Assembly (NCBI RefSeq): GCF_012927355.1
Contig: NZ_JABBGK010000006.1
Span: 147,377-211,376, forward strand
From: Rhizobium terricola
GTDB lineage: Bacteria; Pseudomonadota; Alphaproteobacteria; Rhizobiales; Rhizobiaceae
Direction: 5' to 3'
Length of the DNA stretch: 64,000 nt
The position numbers were made by a program, and so were the translations under genes. The notes below the pieces were generated by a model. That model was not told the origin of the DNA. It did not search any database and saw only the letters and a program-made list of their open reading frames with translations. Shown piece after piece: positions 7,416 through 14,482 of the stretch (positions are counted from its first letter, which is position 1; the number at the start of each line of letters is the position of its first letter).

Positions 7416-7622
7416 ATGACCAAATTCGACAATGATCCATCAGTCCTGCAGAAGATGAACCTTGCTGGTGTTCATCCGGGTATCGCCACCCAGTTGCGCG
7501 AACTCTATCAAGCGGTGCAGGATGAAGAAATTCCCGACCGGTTTCTCAGCCTGCTCGAAAAGCTCGATCAGGCTGAGAAGCAGGCCGAGTCCAGTGTTCG
7601 CGTCAAGGATTCCGCCCTATGA
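7416..7622 (+). CDS. nepR: NepR-family anti-sigma factor, second copy, in operon with ecfG
   Basis: 68 residues with the NepR core [21 protein letters not shown] then [13 protein letters not shown]. It is only partly similar to the copy at 2870-3058 and has a longer, more variable N-terminus. It ends in an ATGA overlap with ecfG (7619-7622), so anti-sigma and sigma factor are made in a fixed ratio, as is typical for this locus. It is transcribed from an EcfG promoter, giving negative feedback. Which copy is the main EcfG antagonist cannot be told from sequence. Confidence 0.88.
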   Translation: MTKFDNDPSVLQKMNLAGVHPGIATQLRELYQAVQDEEIPDRFLSLLEKLDQAEKQAESSVRVKDSAL

Positions 7623-8185
7623 CCTCTGATGCAACGTCCGTAGAACGCTCGTTCAAGCGAGAGCTGCTTGCTGCTCTTCCGAATCTTCGTGCCTTCGCCG
7701 TCTCCCTGACCGGGCGCCATCATGTTGCCGACGACCTCGTGCAGGACACGATCATGAAGGCCTGGGCCAAGCAGGACCATTTTGAGCCGGGCACCAACAT
7801 GAAGGCCTGGCTTTTCACCATCCTGCGCAACGAATTCTACTCCCAGATGCGCAAGCGCGGCCGCGAGGTGTCCGACAGCGACGGCATCTTCACCGCACAG
7901 CTCTCCACCCATCCACAACAGTACGGCTCACTCGACCTCCAGGATTTCAAGCGGGCGCTCGACCAACTGCCGAGCGACCAGCGCGAAGCAATCATCCTGG
8001 TCGGAGCGTCGGGCTTTGCCTATGAGGAAGCGGCGGAGATCTGCGGTTGCGCGGTCGGCACGATCAAGAGCCGCATCAACCGGGCGCGCAACAAGCTTCA
8101 GGAGCTTCTCGGGGTGAGCGGAGAGGGCGACTACGGCCCCGACGCGCACAGCTCAGCCGTCACCAAGCGCGCCTTCGCGGTATGA
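7619..8185 (+). CDS. ecfG: EcfG, general stress response sigma factor
   Basis: 188 residues. Sigma region 2 spans about 14-82 (HVADDLVQDTIMKAWAKQ, then MKAWLFTILRNEFYSQMRKR), and region 4 spans about 110-165 (LDQLPSDQREAIILVGASGF, then AVGTIKSRINRARNKL). This is the ECF15/EcfG type (RpoE2 in Sinorhizobium), which recognises GGAAC-N16/17-CGTT. It overlaps nepR by 4 nt. Such promoters precede seven transcription units inside this 8-kb region, including its own operon and phyR. Confidence 0.92.
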   Translation: MTSDATSVERSFKRELLAALPNLRAFAVSLTGRHHVADDLVQDTIMKAWAKQDHFEPGTNMKAWLFTILRNEFYSQMRKRGREVSDSDGIFTAQLSTHPQQYGSLDLQDFKRALDQLPSDQREAIILVGASGFAYEEAAEICGCAVGTIKSRINRARNKLQELLGVSGEGDYGPDAHSSAVTKRAFAV

Positions 8186-8189
8186 CCGA

Positions 8190-8558
8190 TCAGGCCCGTG
8201 GCTGGGCCGTGGCTGCAAGCACGGCGCGCGTCAATTCCTCGGGATGGATCGGCTTCTCGATGACGGGAAAGCTGAGGAGATTCGGATTTTCCGTGGCTTC
8301 CTCGTCATAGGAAGTGAGGAAGATCACCGAGGCGCCGGCGGTGGCGATCATCTCCGCGCGCTTGAGGTTGAGCGTTCCGGACGGGGCGCTGTCGACGACG
8401 ACAAGGTCGTAACGGGAGATGGCAAGCTGCCGCTCGAGTTGCGATAGCGGGGTGATTGTGACGTCGCAGCCGAAGGCGTCGAGGAGAATGCGCTCGACCT
8501 CCATCGCGATCAGGTACTGGTTCTCCGCGACGAGAACACGCAGCGACGGGTTGTGCAT
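8190..8558 (-). CDS. Single-domain CheY-like response regulator with an altered acidic pocket
   Basis: 122 residues making up one receiver domain and no output domain. The phospho-acceptor Asp is in YDLVVVDSAP, the switch Thr in IFLTSYD and the Lys in VIEKPI. The usual paired acidic residues after strand 1 are replaced by AENQYLI (one Glu, then Asn), which may weaken Mg2+ binding. The start at 8558 (MHNPSLRVLV) follows AAGGAAAAG. It converges on ecfG with a 4-nt gap. It may be a phosphate sink or modulator of the PhyR pathway, but it lacks the FATGUY-type motif of known alphaproteobacterial single-domain stress regulators. No EcfG promoter was found. Confidence 0.75.
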   Translation of the reverse strand: MHNPSLRVLVAENQYLIAMEVERILLDAFGCDVTITPLSQLERQLAISRYDLVVVDSAPSGTLNLKRAEMIATAGASVIFLTSYDEEATENPNLLSFPVIEKPIHPEELTRAVLAATAQPRA

Positions 8559-8681
8559 GGCTTTTCCTTTTTTGCCGAGTGGCGTTATGGGCGCGCATGC
8601 GCAGAACGTCATTTAAAAAAGACATGTGATCGAGAGCGGTCCGGCACGGGCCGCACCCTGACCGCAAAAAGAGGACATTGC

Positions 8682-9437
8682 ATGGCGAGCGAATTCCGCA
8701 ACAATCCTGTCCGTGTCAGTTGCCATGAATGTCCCCTCCGGCTGAGAAGTCATTTCCGTCCCTTCTCCTCCGAGGAGCTGGACTTCGTCTCCCATTTCAA
8801 GCGCGGTGAGCTCAATGCAGATCCGGGGTCGACCGTGCTGGTCGAAGGCTCGCATAGCGCTCACCTTTATACGGTGCTTCAAGGCTGGGGGTTCCGCTAC
8901 AAGATCCTGGAGGACGGCCGTCGGCAGATCCTCAACTACGTGGTTCCGGGTGACATGGTAGGGCTGCAGGGGGCCGTGATGTCGGAGATGCAGCATTCGG
9001 TCGAGGCACTGACGCCGATCACGCTCTGTGTCTTCGAGCGAAACCGGCTGTTCACGCTGTTCCAGAAACACGCCGGGTTGGCCTTCGACCTGACGTGGCT
9101 CGCGGCACGCGAGGAGAGCATTCTCGACGAGCATCTGCTCAGCATCGGTCGTCGGACGGCCACGGAACGAGCGGCTTACCTGCTCGCCTTTCTGTTCGAG
9201 CGTGGCCGTGTCGCCGGGCTTCTGGACGAGGAGCGCCGCCACGTGCCCGTGACGCAGATGCATGTCGCCGACACGCTCGGTCTTTCCATCGTGCACACCA
9301 ACAAGACGCTGAAGAAACTTGCCGAGCGTGGACTTATCCGCTGGCTCGACCGCGGCTGCGAGGTCCTCGACCCGGAAGGTCTCCAGGCGGTGGCGAACTG
9401 GAGCCCGGGCGACCCCAAACTCAGGCCGTTCATCTGA
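8682..9437 (+). CDS. Crp/Fnr family transcriptional regulator
   Basis: 251 residues: a cyclic-nucleotide-binding fold (about 25-145) and a C-terminal winged helix (recognition region MHVADTLGLSIVHTNKTLKK). The start at 8682 begins the conserved SCHECPLRLR segment. Only the pair C14/C17 is present at the N-terminus, not the four-Cys [4Fe-4S] pattern of FNR, so direct oxygen sensing like FNR is unlikely. Related rhizobial proteins are common and mostly uncharacterised. It sits between stress genes and ends at a strong terminator (9464-9491). Its targets are unknown. Confidence 0.82.
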   Translation: MASEFRNNPVRVSCHECPLRLRSHFRPFSSEELDFVSHFKRGELNADPGSTVLVEGSHSAHLYTVLQGWGFRYKILEDGRRQILNYVVPGDMVGLQGAVMSEMQHSVEALTPITLCVFERNRLFTLFQKHAGLAFDLTWLAAREESILDEHLLSIGRRTATERAAYLLAFLFERGRVAGLLDEERRHVPVTQMHVADTLGLSIVHTNKTLKKLAERGLIRWLDRGCEVLDPEGLQAVANWSPGDPKLRPFI

Positions 9438-9463
9438 ATGGTGGCGATGCTGCAGCATAAAAG

Positions 9464-9496
9464 AAGGGCCGGTTCGTGAGAACCGGCCCTTCCTTT
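9464..9496. terminator. Bidirectional terminator after the Crp/Fnr gene
   Basis: A perfect 12-bp stem, AAGGGCCGGTTC (9464-9475) with GAACCGGCCCTT (9480-9491), and a GTGA loop. It sits between convergent genes. Confidence 0.85.
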
Positions 9497-9529
9497 CGTG
9501 GGGAGGACAGATCTGGATAGGCGAGGTCG

Positions 9530-9694
9530 TCAGGCGACGACCAGCACCCCCGTGAAAAGCGCGATGATGAGGATCACCAGCACGATGAAAATCAGGATTT
9601 TGGCAATGCCTGCCGATGCGCCGGCCACGCCACGAAAGCCGAGAAGGCTGGCCACGGCGGCAATCAGCAGGAAGATCAGGATCCAATGAAGCAT
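9530..9694 (-). CDS. DUF1328 small membrane protein, second copy
   Basis: 54 residues, starting MLHWILIFLLIAAVASLLGF and containing [15 protein letters not shown], so it is clearly paralogous to the 7057-7221 product, with the same length and two hydrophobic helices. The ATG at 9694 follows GGAGAAC. A near-consensus EcfG promoter lies upstream (GGAAC 9749-9745, N16, TGTT 9728-9725). Its function is unknown. Confidence 0.82.
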   Translation of the reverse strand: MLHWILIFLLIAAVASLLGFRGVAGASAGIAKILIFIVLVILIIALFTGVLVVA

Positions 9695-9724
9695 GATGTT
9701 CTCCGTTTACGAATTCCTGTCGTA

Positions 9725-9749
9725 AACAACAGCCGGGCCAATTTGTTCC
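9725..9749 (-). promoter_or_regulatory. Near-consensus EcfG promoter for the second DUF1328 gene
   Basis: On the minus strand: GGAAC (9749-9745), a 16-nt spacer, TGTT (9728-9725). The -10 differs from CGTT in one base. It is 31 nt before the start, the same distance as in the paralogue. Confidence 0.65.
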
Positions 9750-9937
9750 ATTGCGGCGCCTGCCGGTGAAAACGGCCAAACGCCGCAGGCGGCCCGGTAA
9801 GCGATTTAATCGTTGACGGAGCCGCCTCCGGCGCGCGAAACCTTCACTTGAGGGGGAAAGTGGGCTGGACAGTAACCACACATTCTGCTCGGTTTCACGC
9901 CGCTAAATTTCGACTTTAGCCTAATGCGAGATGGGAG

Positions 9938-11515
9938 ATGGGTTTGAAGATCGGTTCGCCACGGGAGCTGTTTGCAGGGGAGGCACGCGTTGCCATGACC
10001 CCCGACAGCGCGCTTCAGCTACAGAAGCTTGGTTATGAATGCGTCGTCGAGGCGGGAGCGGGCAAGGCCGCCGGCTTTTCCGACGACGCCTATCGGGCCG
10101 CCGGCGTGACGGTGGTCGAGGGGGCCGCAGCGCTTTATGCGGCCGCCGACGTGATCGCCAAGGTGCGTCCGCCGGAAACGGCGGAACTCGACAGGCTCGC
10201 CCCCGGCAAAACGCTCATTTCCTTCTTCTATCCGGCGCAGAACAAGGACCTGCTCGAGCAGGCCAAGGACAAGGGCGCCAACGTCATCGCCATGGACATG
10301 GTGCCGCGCATCTCGCGTGCCCAGAAGATGGACGCCCTGTCGTCGATGGCGAATATCGCCGGCTACCGCGCGGTGATCGAGGCCGGCAACAATTTCGGCC
10401 GCTTCTTCACCGGCCAGGTGACGGCCGCCGGCAAGGTGCCGCCGGCCAAGGTTCTGGTCATCGGCGCCGGCGTCGCGGGTCTCGCGGCGATCGGTACGGC
10501 AACCTCGCTCGGCGCGATCACCTATGCCTTCGACGTCCGTCCGGAAGTGGCCGAACAGATCGAGAGCATGGGCGCGGAATTCGTCTATCTCGAATTCGAG
10601 GCCGCGCAGGACGGCGCCGCCACCGGCGGTTATGCCGCCCCGTCCTCGCCGGAGTTCCGCGAGAAGCAGCTCGCCAAGTTCCGTGAGCTGGCGCCCGAGA
10701 TCGACATCGTCATCACCACGGCGCTTATCCCTGGCCGCGACGCGCCGAAGCTCTGGCTCGCCGACATGGTGGCTTCGATGAAGCCCGGCTCGGTCGTCAT
10801 CGACCTTGCCGCCGAGCGCGGCGGCAATTGCGACCTGACCGTTCCCGACCAGAAGATCGTCTCGGACAATGGCGTGACGATCGTCGGCTACACCGATTTC
10901 CCGAGCCGCATGGCCGCCCAGGCGTCCACGCTCTACTCGACCAACATCCGCCACATGATGACGGACCTGACGCCGGGCAAGGACGGCAAGGTCGTCCATA
11001 ACATGGAAGACGACGTCATCCGTGGTGCGACGGTCACCTTCGAAGGGGCCGTGACCTTCCCGCCGCCGCCGCCGAAGATCCAGGCGATCGCGGCCGCGAA
11101 GCCGAAGGAGAAGGCCAAGGAACTGACGCCCGAGGAAAAGCGCGCCCAGGAAGCGGCCGCCTTCAAGGCGCAGACCCGGAGCCAGGTCGGCCTGCTCGTG
11201 GTCGGCGGCCTGCTGATGGCGTTGGTCGGTGCTTATGCGCCGTCCGAGTTCATGGCGCATTTCATTGTCTTCGTGCTCGCCTGCTTCATCGGCTTCTCGG
11301 TGATCTGGAATGTCAGCCATTCGCTGCACACGCCGCTGATGGCCGTGACCAACGCGATTTCCGGCATCGTCATCCTCGGCGCGCTGCTGCAGGTCGGTTC
11401 CGGCAATTGGCTGGTCGTCATCCTCGCCGCAATCTCGGTGCTGATCGCCACGATCAACATCGTCGGCGGCTTCCTCGTCACCCGGCGCATGCTCGCCATG
11501 TTCCAGAAATCCTGA
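9938..11515 (+). CDS. pntA: NAD(P) transhydrogenase subunit alpha
   Basis: 525 residues. The N-terminal NAD(H)-binding domain (about 1-380) has VAMTPDSALQLQKLGYE, the Rossmann motif VLVIGAGVAGLAAIGTA and the FPSRMAAQASTLYSTNI segment. An Ala/Lys/Glu-rich linker (about 385-415) leads to four C-terminal membrane helices (about 418-520). The fused layout is that of E. coli PntA, not the split PntAA/PntAB of many other alphaproteobacteria. With PntB it couples proton entry to reduction of NADP+ by NADH in the inner membrane. pntB starts 20 nt downstream. A 243-bp upstream gap holds the stress promoter at 9725-9749 and no recognised pntA promoter. Confidence 0.95.
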   Translation: MGLKIGSPRELFAGEARVAMTPDSALQLQKLGYECVVEAGAGKAAGFSDDAYRAAGVTVVEGAAALYAAADVIAKVRPPETAELDRLAPGKTLISFFYPAQNKDLLEQAKDKGANVIAMDMVPRISRAQKMDALSSMANIAGYRAVIEAGNNFGRFFTGQVTAAGKVPPAKVLVIGAGVAGLAAIGTATSLGAITYAFDVRPEVAEQIESMGAEFVYLEFEAAQDGAATGGYAAPSSPEFREKQLAKFRELAPEIDIVITTALIPGRDAPKLWLADMVASMKPGSVVIDLAAERGGNCDLTVPDQKIVSDNGVTIVGYTDFPSRMAAQASTLYSTNIRHMMTDLTPGKDGKVVHNMEDDVIRGATVTFEGAVTFPPPPPKIQAIAAAKPKEKAKELTPEEKRAQEAAAFKAQTRSQVGLLVVGGLLMALVGAYAPSEFMAHFIVFVLACFIGFSVIWNVSHSLHTPLMAVTNAISGIVILGALLQVGSGNWLVVILAAISVLIATINIVGGFLVTRRMLAMFQKS

Positions 11516-11535
11516 TCGGGGAGGGGATTTAAATC

Positions 11536-12981
11536 ATGACGATCGGTATCGTTTCCGCCGCCTACATTGCCGCGGCCGTTCTTTTCATCCTCTCGCTCGG
11601 CGGGCTCTCCGGCCAGGAAAGCGCCAAGCGCGCCGTCTGGTATGGCATCGTCGGTATGGGCCTTGCCGTCGCGGCAACCGTCTTCGGACCGGATGTCGGC
11701 AACTGGTTCATCATCCTGCTGATGATCGCCGGCGGCTCCGTGCTCGGCTACTATGTCGCCAGCCGCGTGCAGATGACCGAGATGCCGCAGCTGGTTGCGG
11801 CACTCCACTCCTTCGTCGGCCTCGCCGCCGTGTTCATCGGCTACAATGCCGAGATCGAACTCGGCCGGGTCGCCGGTATGGACGAGGCCGCCCGCCACGC
11901 GCTGACCGGATTTGCCGCCGTGCTCGCGCACAAGCTGGCCGATCCCACGGGAGCGCTGGTGGCCATCCTCAAGGTCGAGGTCTTCCTCGGCGTCTTCATC
12001 GGTGCAGTCACCTTTACCGGCTCGGTCATTGCCTTCGGCAAGCTGGCCGGCAAGGTTGACGGCAAGGCAAAGAAACTGCCCGGCGGGCACCTGCTCAATG
12101 CCGGTGCGGCGATCGGCTCGCTGATCCTTCTGGTGATGTTCTTCAGCGGTGCCGGCATCTGGACGCTGATCCTGATGACGCTGCTCGCCTTCTTCATCGG
12201 CTACCACCTGATCATGGGCATCGGCGGCGCCGACATGCCGGTGGTGGTGTCGATGCTGAACAGCTATTCCGGCTGGGCGGCGGCGGCGATCGGCTTCACG
12301 CTCGGCAACGATCTCTTGATCGTCACCGGCGCGCTGGTCGGCTCTTCGGGTGCGATCCTGTCCTACATCATGTGCAAGGCGATGAACCGCTCCTTCATCT
12401 CGGTCATCCTCGGCGGCTTCGGCACCGTTACGGGTCCGGCGATGGAGATTTCCGGCGAACAGGTGGCGATCGACGCCGAAAGCGTCGCTGCGGCCCTCAA
12501 CGAGGCGGACTCGGTCATCATCGTGCCGGGCTACGGCATGGCGGTGGCCCAGGCACAGCAGGCGGTCTCGGAACTGACCCGCAAGCTGCGCGCGGCCGGC
12601 AAGGAAGTGCGTTTCGCCATCCACCCGGTGGCGGGTCGCCTTCCGGGCCACATGAACGTGCTGCTCGCCGAAGCCAAGGTGCCTTATGACATCGTGCTGG
12701 AAATGGACGAGATCAACGAGGACTTCCCGAACACGGACGTCGTCATCGTCATCGGCTCGAACGACATCGTCAATCCGGCCGCACAGGAAGATCCGAACTC
12801 GCCGATCGCCGGCATGCCGGTTCTCGAAGTGTGGAAGGCCAAGCAGGTGTTCGTGTCGAAGCGCGGCCAGGGCACAGGCTATTCGGGTATCGAGAACCCG
12901 CTGTTCTACAAGGACAACACGCGCATGTTCTACGGCGATGCCAAGAAGTCGGTTTCCGAACTGCTGCCGATGATCAAGTAA
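11536..12981 (+). CDS. pntB: NAD(P) transhydrogenase subunit beta
   Basis: 481 residues. Eight or nine membrane helices occupy residues 1-270 (proton channel), and the C-terminal NADP(H)-binding domain (about 300-481) contains [15 protein letters not shown] and the [19 protein letters not shown] segment (sequence [15 protein letters not shown]). The C-terminal motif [20 protein letters not shown] is typical. It forms the membrane-bound complex with PntA. A strong terminator follows at 13009-13034, so pntAB is a two-gene operon. Confidence 0.96.
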   Translation: MTIGIVSAAYIAAAVLFILSLGGLSGQESAKRAVWYGIVGMGLAVAATVFGPDVGNWFIILLMIAGGSVLGYYVASRVQMTEMPQLVAALHSFVGLAAVFIGYNAEIELGRVAGMDEAARHALTGFAAVLAHKLADPTGALVAILKVEVFLGVFIGAVTFTGSVIAFGKLAGKVDGKAKKLPGGHLLNAGAAIGSLILLVMFFSGAGIWTLILMTLLAFFIGYHLIMGIGGADMPVVVSMLNSYSGWAAAAIGFTLGNDLLIVTGALVGSSGAILSYIMCKAMNRSFISVILGGFGTVTGPAMEISGEQVAIDAESVAAALNEADSVIIVPGYGMAVAQAQQAVSELTRKLRAAGKEVRFAIHPVAGRLPGHMNVLLAEAKVPYDIVLEMDEINEDFPNTDVVIVIGSNDIVNPAAQEDPNSPIAGMPVLEVWKAKQVFVSKRGQGTGYSGIENPLFYKDNTRMFYGDAKKSVSELLPMIK

Positions 12982-13008
12982 GGCATTCGCCTTCACTGAC
13001 GTTGAAGG

Positions 13009-13034
13009 AGCCGGGCGGAGACGCCCGGCTTTTT
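13009..13034 (+). terminator. Intrinsic terminator of pntAB
   Basis: AGCCGGGCG (13009-13017), GAGA loop, CGCCCGGCT (13022-13030), then a T-run to 13034. Confidence 0.9.
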
Positions 13035-13077
13035 CGTTCGGGCGAGCCGGCCCTTTGAGTAAGACGCTTGCGGCTGG

Positions 13078-13731
13078 TCAGAACCTCGGTTCTACCTGAT
13101 AGCCGGCACGCAGCACATCGACGAGCAGCCGGGGCGTCAGTACGGAGACTTCCTCGTGCAGATCGGCATGGCTTGCCGGACCATAGCCTTGGTGGCTCCA
13201 CGGATAGGCTTTGCCCTGCCAGAGCAAGGCAGGCGTTTGCGGCGATCGGTGCGTGACGAAGAAAGTGCCGGACGGCAAGTCGCCGAGCGCAGCGGAGAAG
13301 CGCTGCTGGCTTTTTTTCCTGTGGAGGCGATCGGCGTGCAGCAGGCGGTCGATTTCGCGGACGGGCACAAAATGGTCTTCTTCAGCGCCCCGGGCCCGAT
13401 TGAACGACGACTTGAAACGTCTGAAGTCGGCGCGGCGGCATTCGGCGCAGGGCCGGTGGCCGGCGGCGAATGCAACGGCCTCGTCCCAGAAGAACAGCGG
13501 CGTGTAACGGCCCTTCCGGTCGAAGGTGACGCGACGGCCATTGCGTGCTTCCAGGGTGCAGCAGATCCAGGCCTTGTCGAGATAGTTCCTCCGAATGTCG
13601 CCATCGGGGCCGTGCAGGTCGCCGCGGTTGCCCATCAGGGCGCCCCTTATCGGGGTGGCTTCCAGAACGCCGAATGGCGTAACGCGGTTCGGCCGGGGAC
13701 GCGGCAGCGACGAAGTCTGGTCGGCGGGCAT
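13078..13731 (-). CDS. Uncharacterised protein with an Ada-like cysteine cluster
   Basis: 217 residues from the Met at 13731; the longer reading to 13800 is possible, and no clear ribosome-binding site decides. I recognise no named family with confidence. Residues 54-100 contain a Cys pair (C57/C58) and the segment LFFWDEAVAFAAGHRPCAEC (C95/C98). This resembles the zinc site of the Ada N-terminal domain, where FFxxxxEALAAGxRPCxRC carries the second Cys pair. The C-terminal half has LLWQGKAYPWSHQGYG. There is no signal peptide or membrane segment. It converges on pntAB and lies downstream of a TetR gene, 69 nt away. A DNA-related role is only an inference. Confidence 0.6.
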   Translation of the reverse strand: MPADQTSSLPRPRPNRVTPFGVLEATPIRGALMGNRGDLHGPDGDIRRNYLDKAWICCTLEARNGRRVTFDRKGRYTPLFFWDEAVAFAAGHRPCAECRRADFRRFKSSFNRARGAEEDHFVPVREIDRLLHADRLHRKKSQQRFSAALGDLPSGTFFVTHRSPQTPALLWQGKAYPWSHQGYGPASHADLHEEVSVLTPRLLVDVLRAGYQVEPRF

Positions 13732-13800
13732 GGGTGGTTCGGTTCTGGCTTTCGGTGAGTCTCGTGCAGACCTGTAGCACGCAGGTCGCGCAATTCCCAC

Positions 13801-14475
13801 TCAGCCGGCCGTCGGGGCAGCCTGTGCGAGCAGACGGTGAAGATAGTCGCGTGTCGCCACGACGAGCGCATCAAGGCCGTCTTCAGCATCCTCGTTGTGA
13901 TGCAGGGCGAAGTTTTGCAGGATCAAGCCGTCAATGCCGATCAGCATGAAGCCGGCGACTGCCTTGCCGATGCGCTGGTGGTTTTCGCTGATCTCGCCAA
14001 CCCCGTCGAAGATCAGCCTAGCGTAGAAATCGATATAGGCATCGTACTGGCGCTTGGCGAGCCACTCGGCCCCTTGCGTCCGGAGCGCGTAAAGCGTCAG
14101 CTCGGTCTGGGCGATCTGCTTGTTGCGGGTGCGCTGGACGTAACGCCACATCGAACGGATGACGGTTTCAATCCGCTCTTCCGGATCCGGCGAACTGGGG
14201 ATTTCCGCCTGATAGGTGGCAGCCATGTCCTCGATCAGGTCTTCGAGCACGGCGAGCAGCAGGCTTTCCTTGCTGTCGAAGTAATAGTGCAGCGTGGCGA
14301 GCTGCACGCCGGCGCTGGCGGCGATCTTTCGGGTGGTCAGCGCTTCCATGCCGCCGTTTTCCAGCGCCTCGAGCGCGCCCTTGATGATGCGCGCACGGGT
14401 TTCTGCGCCCTTGCGGGTCGCTCCCGCCGGGCGGGAGGGGGCGGCTGCCTGAGGCTCTGTCGGGTCGTCGTCCAT
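13801..14475 (-). CDS. TetR-family transcriptional regulator
   Basis: 224 residues from 14475. The helix-turn-helix is at about residues 22-68 (TRARIIKGALEALENGGMEA, then LTTRKIAASAGVQLATLHYYFDSKESLL), followed by a helical ligand-binding domain. The alternative ATG at 14496 overlaps the upstream amidohydrolase stop (14483). It is the last gene of the long leftward operon, with a 7-nt gap to the amidohydrolase, so it probably controls that operon or senses one of its substrates. The ligand is unknown. Confidence 0.85.
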   Translation of the reverse strand: MDDDPTEPQAAAPSRPAGATRKGAETRARIIKGALEALENGGMEALTTRKIAASAGVQLATLHYYFDSKESLLLAVLEDLIEDMAATYQAEIPSSPDPEERIETVIRSMWRYVQRTRNKQIAQTELTLYALRTQGAEWLAKRQYDAYIDFYARLIFDGVGEISENHQRIGKAVAGFMLIGIDGLILQNFALHHNEDAEDGLDALVVATRDYLHRLLAQAAPTAG

Positions 14476-14482
14476 CTTGGTG

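Noticed and set aside
10019..12996. Long minus-strand frames opposite pntA and pntB
   Set aside because: His/Asp/Arg-rich antisense shadows of conserved transhydrogenase genes.
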